DNA of 64,000 bases from Dysosmobacter segnis (GTDB lineage Bacteria > Bacillota > Clostridia > Oscillospirales > Oscillospiraceae): positions 248,001 through 312,000 of the forward strand of contig NZ_JACOQI010000002.1 of NCBI RefSeq assembly GCF_014297285.1, read 5' to 3'. This document shows, one piece after another, positions 31,287 through 39,812 of the stretch (the first letter of the stretch is position 1; every line of letters starts with the position of its first letter). Below the pieces are notes generated by a model. The model saw nothing but the letters and a program-made list of their open reading frames with translations, made no database searches and was not told the origin of the DNA. A program made the position numbers and the translations under genes.

Positions 31287-31571
31287 ATGAGCGAGAGAAT
31301 TTTCAATGTTTCCCGGTCTACGAAAACCGGTAAGACGGTCAATGTTGGCGACTTCCCTACGGTTGAGCAGGCGCAGGCCGCTATGCTGAGTCACTACAAG
31401 GTGACACCTAAGCGTGGGGACTTCCGGTATCGTATCTTTGAGGAGGAGCTGGAAGAGATCAACGGAGTTACGTTTCGCAAATTCTGTCTGGTTCTCAGCG
31501 GCGGAAATAAACCATACAGCAAGAGCTATACACCGGCTGAATTGAAAGCCCTGGTAGAAAGTGAGGCATAA
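31287..31571 (+). CDS. Hypothetical early protein
   Basis: 94 residues (MSERIFNVSRSTKTGKTVNVGDFP), basic and acidic mixed, no motif. GAGGAG precedes the ATG. Confidence 0.6.
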   Translation: MSERIFNVSRSTKTGKTVNVGDFPTVEQAQAAMLSHYKVTPKRGDFRYRIFEEELEEINGVTFRKFCLVLSGGNKPYSKSYTPAELKALVESEA

Positions 31572-31574
31572 TAT

Positions 31575-31817
31575 ATGGAACGAACGGATAAGCTGAATCA
31601 ACTCAAGCAATTCAATAGGCCGTGGGAATACGACTGCTGTGGTATAGCGGAAAAGCTGGTTGAGCTGTCAAATCTGCCGGATGACGGGCAGTTGAAAAAC
31701 GAGCTGACCGATGCTCTATACTATCTCAAAGCTGTGGCAGAGAATCCTTATAACAGCGACTATCATCGTGTGCTATTCAATGTGTTGTTGGTCATCACGG
31801 GGTTTGAGTGTTTCTAA
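31575..31817 (+). CDS. Small hypothetical protein
   Basis: 80 residues (MERTDKLNQLKQFNRPWEYDCCGIAEKLVEL), helical. It starts 3 bases after the previous stop. Unknown function. Confidence 0.6.
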   Translation: MERTDKLNQLKQFNRPWEYDCCGIAEKLVELSNLPDDGQLKNELTDALYYLKAVAENPYNSDYHRVLFNVLLVITGFECF

Positions 31818-31821
31818 ATCA

Positions 31822-31850
31822 GGGAGAGGGGCAATCCTCTCCTTTTTTAT
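31822..31850 (+). terminator. Intrinsic terminator
   Basis: GGAGAGG/CCTCTCC stem with TTTTTTATTTTT, before promoter 12. Confidence 0.85.
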
Positions 31851-31857
31851 TTTTATG

Positions 31858-31892
31858 GTTAGCAATTTTTCAAAACGGTCTGTAAATATAGT
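31858..31892 (+). promoter_or_regulatory. GTTAGCAA-type promoter 12
   Basis: GTTAGCAA-N13-TCTGTAAATATAGT. Confidence 0.78.
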
Positions 31893-31905
31893 GGAGGTGC
31901 TGAAT

Positions 31906-32358
31906 ATGAAAACCTGCAAAATCTGCGGATGTTCTTTCGATGAAGAAAATTTTGAAGGTGTTGTTGTCAATGAGGGCATAGACAATGAATACCATGTTTG
32001 TTGCGATTGTGTCCCGTCCGAGTGTAACAACGGACATATTATTTCCTGTGAAGCCTGCGGTTCATATTTTTCGGCGGATAAACTGCACGACGAAGAGATC
32101 GAGGGGCATTCCTTTACCGCGTGTCCGGCCTGCGGGAAAGATGTGGTAGAGGGGTTGAGCCGTGCAGAATTTGAAGATGAATACTTTCGCCCGCGATATT
32201 CTGTTGTCGTTCGTCAATTCGGCGGTTCAGTTCGTGGATATATCGTGAGCGCAAATGGTCGCCACGAGGTCATGAAGCGGCTTCTGGAAAAGCTGGACTT
32301 CAACTATGTCGCAGAGGTATCCATTGGGGAAATCCTTGTGAAGGAGGACGAGTTTTAA
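31906..32358 (+). CDS. Zinc-ribbon protein
   Basis: The true start is ATG 31906 (MKTCKICGCSFDEE); the longer frame runs through the terminator and promoter. 150 residues. Three CxxC-type pairs (CKICGC, CCDCVPSEC, CEACGSYF, CPACGK) indicate one or two zinc ribbons. The C-terminal 60 residues form a small alpha/beta part. Possibly an RNA- or DNA-binding regulator. Confidence 0.7.
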   Translation: MKTCKICGCSFDEENFEGVVVNEGIDNEYHVCCDCVPSECNNGHIISCEACGSYFSADKLHDEEIEGHSFTACPACGKDVVEGLSRAEFEDEYFRPRYSVVVRQFGGSVRGYIVSANGRHEVMKRLLEKLDFNYVAEVSIGEILVKEDEF

Positions 32359-32600
32359 TGTACATGAGCAAAAAGAAGTTCGATGAGATCAAGGCCAAGC
32401 ATAGCACCACCATTGTGGTGGATGCTGATGTGGGTGAGGCTCTGGCTTTTGTCCAGGACTTGCTGGAGGCTGAGGCGGACGCGATCAAAAACCGCGAGCC
32501 GCACGCAACTGCATCTATCGGACGCCTGAATGAAGCCGCCTATGAAGTGTTCTCCATCTCCAACGAGATCGACGCCGAGGAATTTGATGACGGCAAATAA
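32358..32600 (+). CDS. Small hypothetical protein
   Basis: 80 residues (MYMSKKKFDEIKAKHSTTIV), start overlapping the previous stop (TAATG) for translational coupling. Helical, acidic C-terminus. Unknown. Confidence 0.6.
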   Translation: MYMSKKKFDEIKAKHSTTIVVDADVGEALAFVQDLLEAEADAIKNREPHATASIGRLNEAAYEVFSISNEIDAEEFDDGK

Positions 32601-32608
32601 AAAAAGTA

Positions 32609-32651
32609 GCCTCCCGGTTAGCAAAACTGGGAGGCTATCTGTAATTATAGT
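32609..32651 (+). promoter_or_regulatory. GTTAGCAA-type promoter 13 inside a perfect hairpin
   Basis: TAGCCTCCC (32608-32616) pairs with GGGAGGCTA around the promoter's first box, so GTTAGCAA sits in the loop of a 9-bp inverted repeat. The second box TCTGTAATTATAGT follows with normal N13 spacing. Confidence 0.7.
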
Positions 32652-32688
32652 ACAAGCACAAACAACCAACTTTAAGGAGGATGACAAA

Positions 32689-33228
32689 ATGAGCGCTGCT
32701 AATTTCTGCACCATGAGGGACTTCCCTTTGTTCGCCAAGGACTACTATGAGGATGCCAAGCGCTGCCCGGAATGCGGCGCAATCCTGAGCGCAGACGATA
32801 CGGAATGTGAGTTCTGCGAGTGTAACGAGCTGGAAGACTACCAGTATTATGATGAGTGCGCGGCCTACGACGAGCGCCAGGAGATCGAGGACAAACTGCT
32901 GGACTTCAATCGTGGCCTGCTGTTCCATGAAGTTAAGCTCCAAAGCGGATACTATTCTGGTGTCCAATTCTATGTGGAAATCAATCACGATTTAACCGAA
33001 GATCAGGATTATTCCAACGATGACTGCCATTACTATTTTGACTGCTGTCGGAGTGTAGCCTATCGGAAGTATGCGTCGGAAGTTCGGAAGATCAACCGGA
33101 AGCTGGCCGAGTTTGCCAAGGCATATGGATTCCAGGAATATGTGTGTACTGCCAGATTTTCAAACGGTGAGGCGTGGTATCAGCTTGCCTCTAATCCCCG
33201 TGCCCGTTTGAAATCTGTCGTGGCCTGA
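32689..33228 (+). CDS. Zinc-ribbon hypothetical protein
   Basis: ATG 32689 (MSAANFCTMRDFPLFAK) with AAGGAGG upstream. 179 residues. A zinc-ribbon motif CPECGAILSADDTECEFCEC near residues 23-42, then a larger acidic domain (VKLQSGYYSGVQFYVE). Resembles proteins of plasmid and phage accessory regions; no known activity. Confidence 0.68.
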   Translation: MSAANFCTMRDFPLFAKDYYEDAKRCPECGAILSADDTECEFCECNELEDYQYYDECAAYDERQEIEDKLLDFNRGLLFHEVKLQSGYYSGVQFYVEINHDLTEDQDYSNDDCHYYFDCCRSVAYRKYASEVRKINRKLAEFAKAYGFQEYVCTARFSNGEAWYQLASNPRARLKSVVA

Positions 33229-33233
33229 TGACC

Positions 33234-33263
33234 GCCCGCCGCAGAACGCGGCGGGCTTTTTTA
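33234..33263 (+). terminator. Intrinsic terminator
   Basis: GCCCGCCGC/GCGGCGGGC stem and TTTTTTA; promoter 14 begins 9 bases later. Confidence 0.88.
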
Positions 33264-33271
33264 TATTAAAA

Positions 33272-33306
33272 GTTAGCAAATAGCCTTTTGTTTCTGTATT
33301 TATAGT
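33272..33306 (+). promoter_or_regulatory. GTTAGCAA-type promoter 14
   Basis: GTTAGCAA-N13-TCTGTATTTATAGT (one change). Confidence 0.74.
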
Positions 33307-33345
33307 GAAGCGATTCCAAACGACATTTTGAAAGGACTTGATTTC

Positions 33346-33570
33346 GTGAATAATGAGAGCGGCCTGAATGAGAGCGGCCTGAGAACCTATGTGTGCAAGC
33401 GAGCCAGGATGTGTAGTTTCCTGCGTGAGAGAGGCTTTGAGCCTTACAAAGTTACCCCTGACCGGGACAATCCTATGTACGATGTTTTTCTTTTCACTGC
33501 GTCGCCTGAGCTGTACCAAGCTGTGATGGAATATATCAACACCAGTTCTGAGAGGAGAGATTTGAAATGA
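33346..33570 (+). CDS. Small hypothetical protein (GTG start)
   Basis: GTG 33346, with GAAAGGA 9 bases upstream, is preferred over ATG 33328. 74 residues; it begins with the tandem NESGLNESGL and contains KVTPDRDNPMYDVFLFTA. Unknown. It overlaps the next gene by 4 bases. Confidence 0.55.
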   Translation: MNNESGLNESGLRTYVCKRARMCSFLRERGFEPYKVTPDRDNPMYDVFLFTASPELYQAVMEYINTSSERRDLK

Positions 33571-33938
33571 AAATTGATTTGACTGATGCTCAGGTTTCCT
33601 TGATCATCGACGGGCTGCGTGCTTTGCAGGAAAATGCTGCATATGAAAACAAATGTACCAGCGACTCGGAAATCCACGATAGCAACAACCAAATGGCCGA
33701 TGAGGTAGACGACCTGTGCGAGTATCTTAACTGTTGCGAAGAGGTTACACCGGAGGTAGCTATCTGTGTCAAGGGCGGTTTGGTGAGTTCAGTTTATGCC
33801 AATGCCAATATGGATGTCGATGTATATGATCTGGATGTTTCCGACTTCCCGGACGAAGGGGAACAGGAAGCGGCAGACCAGAAAGAGGCCGAGCTGGATG
33901 AGCTGGTCAAGTCTCCCGGCTGGCGTGCTGTTTGGTAA
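33567..33938 (+). CDS. Acidic hypothetical protein
   Basis: 123 residues (MKIDLTDAQVSLIIDGLRALQENAAYENKCTSDSE), with a strongly acidic C-terminal third. ATGA overlap with the previous gene implies coupling. Unknown role. Confidence 0.62.
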   Translation: MKIDLTDAQVSLIIDGLRALQENAAYENKCTSDSEIHDSNNQMADEVDDLCEYLNCCEEVTPEVAICVKGGLVSSVYANANMDVDVYDLDVSDFPDEGEQEAADQKEAELDELVKSPGWRAVW

Positions 33939-33965
33939 GAAACCATTTTTTATAAGGAGGAACAT

Positions 33966-34154
33966 ATGAGCATTACTTATGATGTGTCCAAGCAGAAGGG
34001 CAGTTCCCGCTGGTATCCCCACAAGATCGAGACTCCCAAGGTGCCCGCTGGCCCACTGGGAGATAAGAAGCAGGCGCTTCATGCCGCCGCCGAGTTGATG
34101 GGGGTGAGCTACCCCGAGTATATGGAGTTGAGGAGGAAGAAAGGATGCGCGTAA
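33966..34154 (+). CDS. Small basic hypothetical protein
   Basis: 62 residues (MSITYDVSKQKGSSRWYPHKIETPK), with AAGGAGG upstream. Lys/Pro-rich, no motif. It overlaps the next gene by 10 bases. Confidence 0.6.
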   Translation: MSITYDVSKQKGSSRWYPHKIETPKVPAGPLGDKKQALHAAAELMGVSYPEYMELRRKKGCA

Positions 34155-34495
34155 ACTACACCCCTGAAGAGATCGCAGAGATGCACGACCGTAACGAAAA
34201 CTTCAACGGAACACGTGCTAACTTTTCCAAGATCAAGCTCTACCAGGCCGTCAAAAGCGACCTGGTGGAGTTTATGAATATGTGCGATGACGTGCGGATG
34301 ATCGACGGGTATGACCCGAACATGAAAGAGAAGCACGCCATTCTCTGGCTGGACTTCTCCCCTGCCGCTACCCTGAACAAGGAAGAAACGGCAGCTCTTA
34401 CGGCCATCATGAATAAGGCTGACGGTACAGTGATTTCTGCCGTCGATGGGCACGTTCGCATTTCCTTTGATATCAACGATATTTGGGATAATTAA
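34145..34495 (+). CDS. Hypothetical early protein
   Basis: 116 residues (MRVNYTPEEIAEMHDRNENFNG), preceded by GAGGAGGAAG within the previous gene. Mixed alpha/beta; no known family. Confidence 0.62.
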   Translation: MRVNYTPEEIAEMHDRNENFNGTRANFSKIKLYQAVKSDLVEFMNMCDDVRMIDGYDPNMKEKHAILWLDFSPAATLNKEETAALTAIMNKADGTVISAVDGHVRISFDINDIWDN

Positions 34496-34502
34496 ACAGA
34501 CG

Positions 34503-34537
34503 GTTAGCAAAACGCAGTTCTTTTCTGTAAGTATAGT
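34503..34537 (+). promoter_or_regulatory. GTTAGCAA-type promoter 15
   Basis: GTTAGCAA-N13-TCTGTAAGTATAGT, upstream of the DUF932 gene. Confidence 0.76.
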
Positions 34538-34584
34538 AACCGGAGAAAAAACAAACGAGAACAAAATTTAGGAGGTACGTAAAA

Positions 34585-35529
34585 ATGTCTGCGAATGTTG
34601 AGAGTATGTTCTATGCTGGACGCGAGAAGCCCTGGCACGGCCTGGGTACTCAGGTTGAGGAAGCGCCTACCAGTGCCGATGCACTTCGGCTGGCCGGTCT
34701 GGATTGGACTGTGCAGCGCAAGCCCATTCAGGTTTGCGGCGGGCGTAAGGTAGACAACTTCTTCGCTAATGTGCGAAGCAGCGACGGTGCAGTGCTGGGC
34801 GTGGTCAGTGACCGGTATCAGGTGGTGCAGAACGCGGAGGCATTTGCGTTCACCGACGCTCTGATCGGCGGAGAGGGTCAGGTTCACTATGAGACGGCGG
34901 GAAGCCTTATGGGTGGCCGAAAGATTTGGCTACTGGCAAAACTGCCCGATACGGAGATCGTCGGCGATAAGACCGAGCCGTATCTGTGCTTCTCCAACAC
35001 CCACGACGGCAGCGGCGCTATCCGCGTGTGTATGACGCCTATCCGGGTGGTTTGCAACAACACTCTGAACATCGCACTGAATGGCGCAAAGCGTGCGTGG
35101 TCTGTCCGGCATACCGGCGATATTCAGGCCAAGCTCCAGGAGGCGCGGATGTGCCTGGACATGGCGAATAAGTACATGGACAAGCTGGCTGTGTACGCCG
35201 ACCAGATGGCGAACAAGACCGTCACCGATGAGCAGATCGCCAAAATTCTGGACGAGATGTTCCCGGCCACGGAGGATATGAGCGAGCGTGAAAAGCGGAA
35301 CGCGACGAAAGCCCGTGAAGAGTACATGATCTGCTACTTTGCGCCGGACATTCTCAAGTTCAAGGGGACTGCCTGGGGCGCACTGAACGCGATGAGCGAC
35401 ATGGTTGGACATACCGCTCCCCGCCGCATGACCTCCAACTACCAGGAGAACAACTGGGCCCGAATCATGGACGGCCATGCCATGATGGACAAGATGGCCT
35501 CTCTGCTGGCAGGCGTTGGCGCACGATAA
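34585..35529 (+). CDS. DUF932 phage/plasmid-like protein
   Basis: 314 residues, full family length. Typical pattern: WHGLGTQVEEAPTSADALRLAGLDW, NVRSSDGAVLGVVSDRYQVVQNAEAF, LPDTEIVGDKTEPYLCFSNTHDGSGAIRVCMTPIRVVCNNTL, and a C-terminal GTAWGALNAMSDMVGH. This matches the DUF932 / TIGR03299 family common in phages and plasmids. Function unknown; some members are linked to recombination or DNA uptake control. AGGAGGT precedes the ATG. Confidence 0.9.
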   Translation: MSANVESMFYAGREKPWHGLGTQVEEAPTSADALRLAGLDWTVQRKPIQVCGGRKVDNFFANVRSSDGAVLGVVSDRYQVVQNAEAFAFTDALIGGEGQVHYETAGSLMGGRKIWLLAKLPDTEIVGDKTEPYLCFSNTHDGSGAIRVCMTPIRVVCNNTLNIALNGAKRAWSVRHTGDIQAKLQEARMCLDMANKYMDKLAVYADQMANKTVTDEQIAKILDEMFPATEDMSEREKRNATKAREEYMICYFAPDILKFKGTAWGALNAMSDMVGHTAPRRMTSNYQENNWARIMDGHAMMDKMASLLAGVGAR

Positions 35530-35540
35530 GAACAGAACGA

Positions 35541-35574
35541 GACGGGATGGAGAAATCTATCCCGTCTTTTTTTT
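35541..35574 (+). terminator. Intrinsic terminator
   Basis: GACGGGAT/ATCCCGTC stem with a T8 run; promoter 16 follows within 2 bases. Confidence 0.9.
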
Positions 35575-35575
35575 G

Positions 35576-35610
35576 GTTAGCAAAATTACAGAACGATTTG
35601 TAAATACAGT
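35576..35610 (+). promoter_or_regulatory. GTTAGCAA-type promoter 16
   Basis: GTTAGCAA-N13-TTTGTAAATACAGT, the most diverged second box (two changes), with spacing kept. Confidence 0.68.
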
Positions 35611-35624
35611 GTGGAGGTGAGTAT

Positions 35625-35921
35625 ATGAAACGCATAAGCCAAAAGCGACGGCTGATGGTCATTAAATATCAGAACCAGAGAGATGTTGACCGGCTGGATA
35701 CCTGTTTGAAAATGTGCTGTTTCCCTCATGTAATTTTCAAAGAGTATGAATTTGTCGGTGGCGGCGCTCTTTGGAAAATCTACATTGATCGTGGGAACCT
35801 CACTTGGAAGCAGGTTATGGCCGAGGTCAATAGAGTCCATGCTACCAAATTCGAGTTCATTAACGATGGCTCATATATTCAAGATGGGAGGCTCTATACT
35901 CCCTTAGTTATTCAAAAGTGA
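35625..35921 (+). CDS. Hypothetical early protein
   Basis: 98 residues (MKRISQKRRLMVIKYQNQRDVDRLD), a basic N-terminus and beta-rich remainder. GGAGGTG upstream. Unknown. Confidence 0.6.
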   Translation: MKRISQKRRLMVIKYQNQRDVDRLDTCLKMCCFPHVIFKEYEFVGGGALWKIYIDRGNLTWKQVMAEVNRVHATKFEFINDGSYIQDGRLYTPLVIQK

Positions 35922-35930
35922 GGTGTGTTT

Positions 35931-36224
35931 ATGTTACGGCCTGGACGTTACAAATCCGAGCATGATGGCAATGTCTTTCAAGCATATCGGTATGTCATGG
36001 AAGTCAAGGAAACCGCGAAGTCCTATATCTTCAAGCTGCTGGAAGTTGAGAACCGATACGCCGACGATCATATCGAAATCATGTTTGGCGGCAAGAAGCG
36101 GATTGTTCTTCCCAAGGATAAGCCTTGCCGTCATGCAATGCGAGTGTGGAGTGCCCACGACTTTACGATTTACCCCTTCCAAGCCGGCGTCCCGTTCTAC
36201 TTCGAGAAGGAGGATGTGGCATGA
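35931..36224 (+). CDS. Hypothetical early protein
   Basis: ATG 35931 (MLRPGRYKSEHDGNVFQ) with GAGGTG upstream; a GTG 6 bases earlier is possible. 97 residues, beta-rich, C-terminal FYFEKEDVA. Unknown. Overlaps the next gene by 4 bases. Confidence 0.6.
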   Translation: MLRPGRYKSEHDGNVFQAYRYVMEVKETAKSYIFKLLEVENRYADDHIEIMFGGKKRIVLPKDKPCRHAMRVWSAHDFTIYPFQAGVPFYFEKEDVA

Positions 36225-36574
36225 AAATCCCCAAGTATGTTTATGAGCTGGTGGAGCTGGGGCGGTTACGTCCCGCTCCTTTGGATGAGCAGGCCAATTC
36301 GAGTATTGCAGGCCAGGGTGAATATGGATATATGTTCCGAGTCTATCGGAAGAGTAACAGTCAATCCGGCGGAGTGTTTGTTTCCGAGGTGGAACGTATA
36401 ACAGCCTGGGCGCGACGGGAGTACGCGGAATCCAACATTCATACATACCGCTGGTACACTGATAAAGAGCACCGTAAACCTTACTACAAACGGGATTATG
36501 CACTGGTGACGATCACTGATCCAGTTGCACAGCAGCTGGAAAAGTTGATTGCTTTGGTTAGCAAGAAACACTAA
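36221..36574 (+). CDS. Hypothetical early protein
   Basis: ATG 36221 (MKIPKYVYELVELGRLR) with GAAGGAGG upstream. 117 residues. Its last codons overlap promoter 17, so the promoter motif is partly coding (LVSKKH). No family recognised. Confidence 0.62.
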   Translation: MKIPKYVYELVELGRLRPAPLDEQANSSIAGQGEYGYMFRVYRKSNSQSGGVFVSEVERITAWARREYAESNIHTYRWYTDKEHRKPYYKRDYALVTITDPVAQQLEKLIALVSKKH

Positions 36575-36592
36575 CGGTCTGTAAATATAGTA
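36558..36592 (+). promoter_or_regulatory. GTTAGCAA-type promoter 17 overlapping a gene end
   Basis: GTTAGCAA-N13-TCTGTAAATATAGT; the first box is inside the last codons of the previous gene and the second box comes after its stop. Confidence 0.76.
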
Positions 36593-36606
36593 AGGAGGTG
36601 GTCAAT

Positions 36607-36960
36607 GTGTTTCGAGTTATCATCGCCGGAGGGCGAGACTTTGATGACTACCAGCTTTTGAAAGCGACCATGGATAAACTGCTTTGCAATATTACGGACG
36701 AGATCACCGTTGTTTGTGGACAGGCCAAGGGCGCTGATACGCTGGGTGAACAGTATGCCATGGAAAAGGGATACGCCATTGACTATTACCCCGCCCAGTG
36801 GAAATTATACGGCAAGCGAGCTGGATACCTACGCAATGAGCAGATGGCACAGAACGCCGACGCTCTGGCCGCATTCTGGAACGGTGAAAGTCGTGGTACC
36901 AAGCACATGATCGAGCTTGCCAAGAGGTACGGTTTGAAAGTGCGGGTCAAGCGATATTAA
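36607..36960 (+). CDS. SLOG-family protein (DUF2493/YspA-like)
   Basis: GTG 36607 is chosen, 6 bases after AAGGAGGTG. 117 residues. N-terminal FRVIIAGGRDFDDYQLL and central VVCGQAKGADTLGEQYAMEKG match the SLOG/YspA Rossmann-like fold that binds nucleotides or sugars (V-I-I-A-G-G-R-D-F; G-x-A-x-G-A-D). Members occur widely in phages and may sense ADP-ribose-type ligands. Confidence 0.85.
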   Translation: MFRVIIAGGRDFDDYQLLKATMDKLLCNITDEITVVCGQAKGADTLGEQYAMEKGYAIDYYPAQWKLYGKRAGYLRNEQMAQNADALAAFWNGESRGTKHMIELAKRYGLKVRVKRY

Positions 36961-36972
36961 GGAGACAGAGAT

Positions 36973-37203
36973 ATGTTAGTCATTAAGAAAATATGCGATT
37001 ACACAATTCCGATATTTGGGAACAAGAGAGTTCTCCCCTATGCAAAGCTGCTTGTTTCTGATGGTATTACAGAAAAGTTAAGGCCGATCATAGATGATGG
37101 CGGAAGACAGTACATCACGTTCAACCGAAAGAGATACTACATCAAGAATGCTGGGAGCCTCTATTCTCCCCACTATGTTTTTGCCGATGAACGGAACCCC
37201 TGA
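36973..37203 (+). CDS. Small hypothetical protein
   Basis: 76 residues (MLVIKKICDYTIPIFGNKRVL), AAGGAG upstream, beta-rich and basic. Unknown. Confidence 0.6.
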   Translation: MLVIKKICDYTIPIFGNKRVLPYAKLLVSDGITEKLRPIIDDGGRQYITFNRKRYYIKNAGSLYSPHYVFADERNP

Positions 37204-37254
37204 TTGGATAGCCCGAGTGGAACCGTTAAGATTTGAGTATAAGGAGGTAACAGT

Positions 37255-37824
37255 ATGAAGATTACGGTTGCTGTCATAACCCCACAGGATTACGAAAAAT
37301 TCAATGCCGTCGGAATGAACGCCGAGGCGTGTCTGGCAGACCGTGTAAAGCTGATATGCCAGGATGACGCCGGACACGTGGCAGAGTCCTTCATGAAACA
37401 GGATGAGTTCGACCGGCTGGGGCTGGCCTACATCGAGCAGAACGCAAAGCTGGAGCACTCTGAGGTCTGCGACGAGTGGTTTATGAAGTGTTCTCAAAAT
37501 TCCTGGTACAACGATCTGGAACGCAATCCTGAGAAAGTCATCAAGGTTATGTTCGTCGGCATCGAAGACGGAACAGGCCGAGAGGTTTACCGGGGCATCG
37601 AGACACAGCGTTACTATCTGCGCGAGGTATACGCCAACCAGCGTTTTGCCAAGTGGTATCTGTGCGGCGAGCGCCGGGTACCGGAGGATGGTAGAGAGCC
37701 GAGACCTAACTTGATTTTCCAGCTGGGAGATCAGACGGAAAAGGTCGTGTATGATGACTGGAACGGCGTTGCTGCCTACAAGGATCAGTTCAACGAAAAC
37801 TTCCGAGAAAAGGTTAGCAAATAG
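37255..37824 (+). CDS. Hypothetical early protein
   Basis: 189 residues (MKITVAVITPQDYEKFNAVGMNAEA), with AAGGAGG upstream. Two alpha/beta halves; no known motif. Its end overlaps promoter 18 (REKVSK). Confidence 0.62.
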   Translation: MKITVAVITPQDYEKFNAVGMNAEACLADRVKLICQDDAGHVAESFMKQDEFDRLGLAYIEQNAKLEHSEVCDEWFMKCSQNSWYNDLERNPEKVIKVMFVGIEDGTGREVYRGIETQRYYLREVYANQRFAKWYLCGERRVPEDGREPRPNLIFQLGDQTEKVVYDDWNGVAAYKDQFNENFREKVSK

Positions 37825-37847
37825 TAGTTTCATTCTGAAAATGTAGT
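37813..37847 (+). promoter_or_regulatory. GTTAGCAA-type promoter 18
   Basis: GTTAGCAA-N13-TCTGAAAATGTAGT, two changes; the first box overlaps the previous gene's stop. Confidence 0.65.
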
Positions 37848-37901
37848 GGTCTGGGAGGCTCCACTATAAAAAGCCTCACCCCATAAAGTGAGGTGGCTGA
37901 T

Positions 37902-38036
37902 ATGGAAATCCTCTTTGGGCTTGTCATCGTGGCCGTGAAGCTGATTTTGGAACACGTGGCCGTGAGGCACGCCAACAAATACTCCGATACCGTTGTTCGT
38001 AGATACAACAAAAATGAAAGTGAGGAAGAAAGATGA
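37902..38036 (+). CDS. Very small single-pass membrane protein
   Basis: 44 residues: MEILFGLVIVAVKLILEHVA, then a basic/acidic tail. GTGAGG precedes the ATG by 6 bases, and the stop overlaps the next start (ATGA). Residues 4-18 form one hydrophobic segment. This is a probable membrane micro-protein. Confidence 0.55.
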   Translation: MEILFGLVIVAVKLILEHVAVRHANKYSDTVVRRYNKNESEEER

Positions 38037-38989
38037 GTTTGATGGAGAAGTTCTCCGCCGTCGAGATCAAGGCGGACAACAGAATTTCCGAGGATGACAA
38101 GGCGTTTTGTCTCCGCCAGCAGGAAGCCTTTGATAAGGCTGGGTCGGCGCTCCAGAAGGTTGCTGAGGCGATGGCCGCAGCCAAGGCAGAGCAGGCTGGA
38201 ATCCTGACCGCAGACGAAGACTTTATCGACCGGTATGTGGGCGGTGATTGCGACGTAGACGGTGTTTACGACACCATGAAGAAGAGGAACCGCACATTCA
38301 TTTCAGCTGTCGTCAATTATTTCAGCCGTAAGTACAGTGTTGAGCTGGACGAGCACGAGATTGAGGAGCATCTCATTCCCACCGGCCCGAAGGAGCCGAA
38401 TTTGCCCTGGGGTGGATACAGAAGCATGAGCGAAGACGAGATTGCCTCTTATCGGCAGGAGCTGGACGCCTATAAGGTCGAAAAGGATAAGTTTGAACAG
38501 TCCTTGCGTACTCTCCCTCTCCGGTATGAACAGGTCGTGGATGAGATCTTCGTTCAGCTGGGTGGTTTTTCTTTCCAGGAGAAAGCGATGAATGAATTTC
38601 TGTCCCGCACATGGAATTGCTGCCATAGCACATATCGGGACAACGCGGAGGAATTTGAGATCAAGAATGATACGCTCAAATTGACCGGCTACTGGTGCGG
38701 GTGCAAAGATGATAGCTGGCGGAGCCATGATGAGTGGGAGTCTACGGGTAGCCTCAAAACTCTCTTAAATGCCCTGGCTTGGTATGAGTGTGGGCGTATG
38801 GATGAAGGAAATCTGTGGTTCCCGGAACTCTTCAGATATGGCACTGATCGGAATTTCTTTGAGACTTACAATATGGAGAAGGTTAAGAGTGTCAAGCTCT
38901 TCAAGAACGGTAGAGTGGACATCAAGTTCCGCAGTGTCGCCTATGTCCAGGAATTTGTGGAAACCTGTCTACGGAGAAAAGTAGCGTAA
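38033..38989 (+). CDS. Large hypothetical early protein
   Basis: 318 residues (MSLMEKFSAVEIKADNRISED). Residues 1-65 are helical and acidic, and about 70-170 are also helical. A C-terminal domain, LSRTWNCCHSTYRDN...WCGCKDDSWRSHDEW, has paired Cys and Trp that may bind metal. No family recognised. Translationally coupled to the preceding micro-ORF. Confidence 0.62.
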   Translation: MSLMEKFSAVEIKADNRISEDDKAFCLRQQEAFDKAGSALQKVAEAMAAAKAEQAGILTADEDFIDRYVGGDCDVDGVYDTMKKRNRTFISAVVNYFSRKYSVELDEHEIEEHLIPTGPKEPNLPWGGYRSMSEDEIASYRQELDAYKVEKDKFEQSLRTLPLRYEQVVDEIFVQLGGFSFQEKAMNEFLSRTWNCCHSTYRDNAEEFEIKNDTLKLTGYWCGCKDDSWRSHDEWESTGSLKTLLNALAWYECGRMDEGNLWFPELFRYGTDRNFFETYNMEKVKSVKLFKNGRVDIKFRSVAYVQEFVETCLRRKVA

Positions 38990-39007
38990 GGAATGGAGAA
39001 GATCAAA

Positions 39008-39571
39008 ATGACGAAAAAGCAACTGGCGGCATTGAATCGGATTGTGGAGAGGGAGCAAACCCGATACGACGAAACCCAGTCGGAGGCTCTGGCCGGTGTT
39101 CATCCCAGCGAGAAGCATTTTGCTGTAACAGATGGAACTATGGTGGTGCTGTTTGCGAAACAGCCCGAGGGAATCCCCGTAGGTGATCGGACGGAAACGT
39201 ATGATAAGTACGTCCAGGACTATCTCAAGGACGCGAGGGCTTCGTTGGTTGCTTCGCCGCCCACTGTGGATGATTGCAAAAAGATCATCCGTGAGTGGAG
39301 GGATATGAAGAATTTGGGGAAGCCCCTCTTCCCGAAGATTACCGTTACCACCGAGGATGAGAACGGCGCTCCTATGACGAGCTATTTCGACGCTTATCGC
39401 TATCTGGATATCTTGGAGGCTGTCGGGCCGTATCGTAATATCTATATGGGGAGCAGCGACACAATGCGGACGCCGTACCCGTGCCTGCTGGTGTATAAGC
39501 GGTGTGGACGTGACGAGCGAGATAGTGTCAACTGGGACGAGCCGGCATTTCTGCTGCCGTGCCGTCCTTGA
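39008..39571 (+). CDS. Hypothetical early protein
   Basis: ATG 39008 (MTKKQLAALNRIVEREQ) is preferred because GGAG at 38995 then has proper spacing; an ATG at 38993 overlaps that site. 187 residues, no recognised domain. The central region VTTEDENGAPMTSYFDAYRYLDILE is found in similar accessory proteins. Confidence 0.6.
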   Translation: MTKKQLAALNRIVEREQTRYDETQSEALAGVHPSEKHFAVTDGTMVVLFAKQPEGIPVGDRTETYDKYVQDYLKDARASLVASPPTVDDCKKIIREWRDMKNLGKPLFPKITVTTEDENGAPMTSYFDAYRYLDILEAVGPYRNIYMGSSDTMRTPYPCLLVYKRCGRDERDSVNWDEPAFLLPCRP

Positions 39572-39586
39572 CAGGAGGAGGATGTT

Positions 39587-39811
39587 ATGAGTTTTGAAGA
39601 CGCACTTGAAAAGCTCTTGTCTCTGGGCATCTATAAATGTCTCGCAGAACGAGTTTTGAGAACTGTTTGCAAAACAGGAAGAAGCATGGACGTTATGGTA
39701 GGGAACGAGAATTATCGTATCAATGCGGTATATTCGGGTGAGAGACGCGAGGATACGAAATTCTGGGGACTTGCTACAAGCAACTATACTTTCGATGTGG
39801 GGAGAGTTTGA
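39587..39811 (+). CDS. Small hypothetical protein
   Basis: 74 residues (MSFEDALEKLLSLGIYKCLAERV), with AGGAGGA upstream; a short helix pair then a beta part. Unknown. Confidence 0.6.
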   Translation: MSFEDALEKLLSLGIYKCLAERVLRTVCKTGRSMDVMVGNENYRINAVYSGERREDTKFWGLATSNYTFDVGRV

Positions 39812-39812
39812 C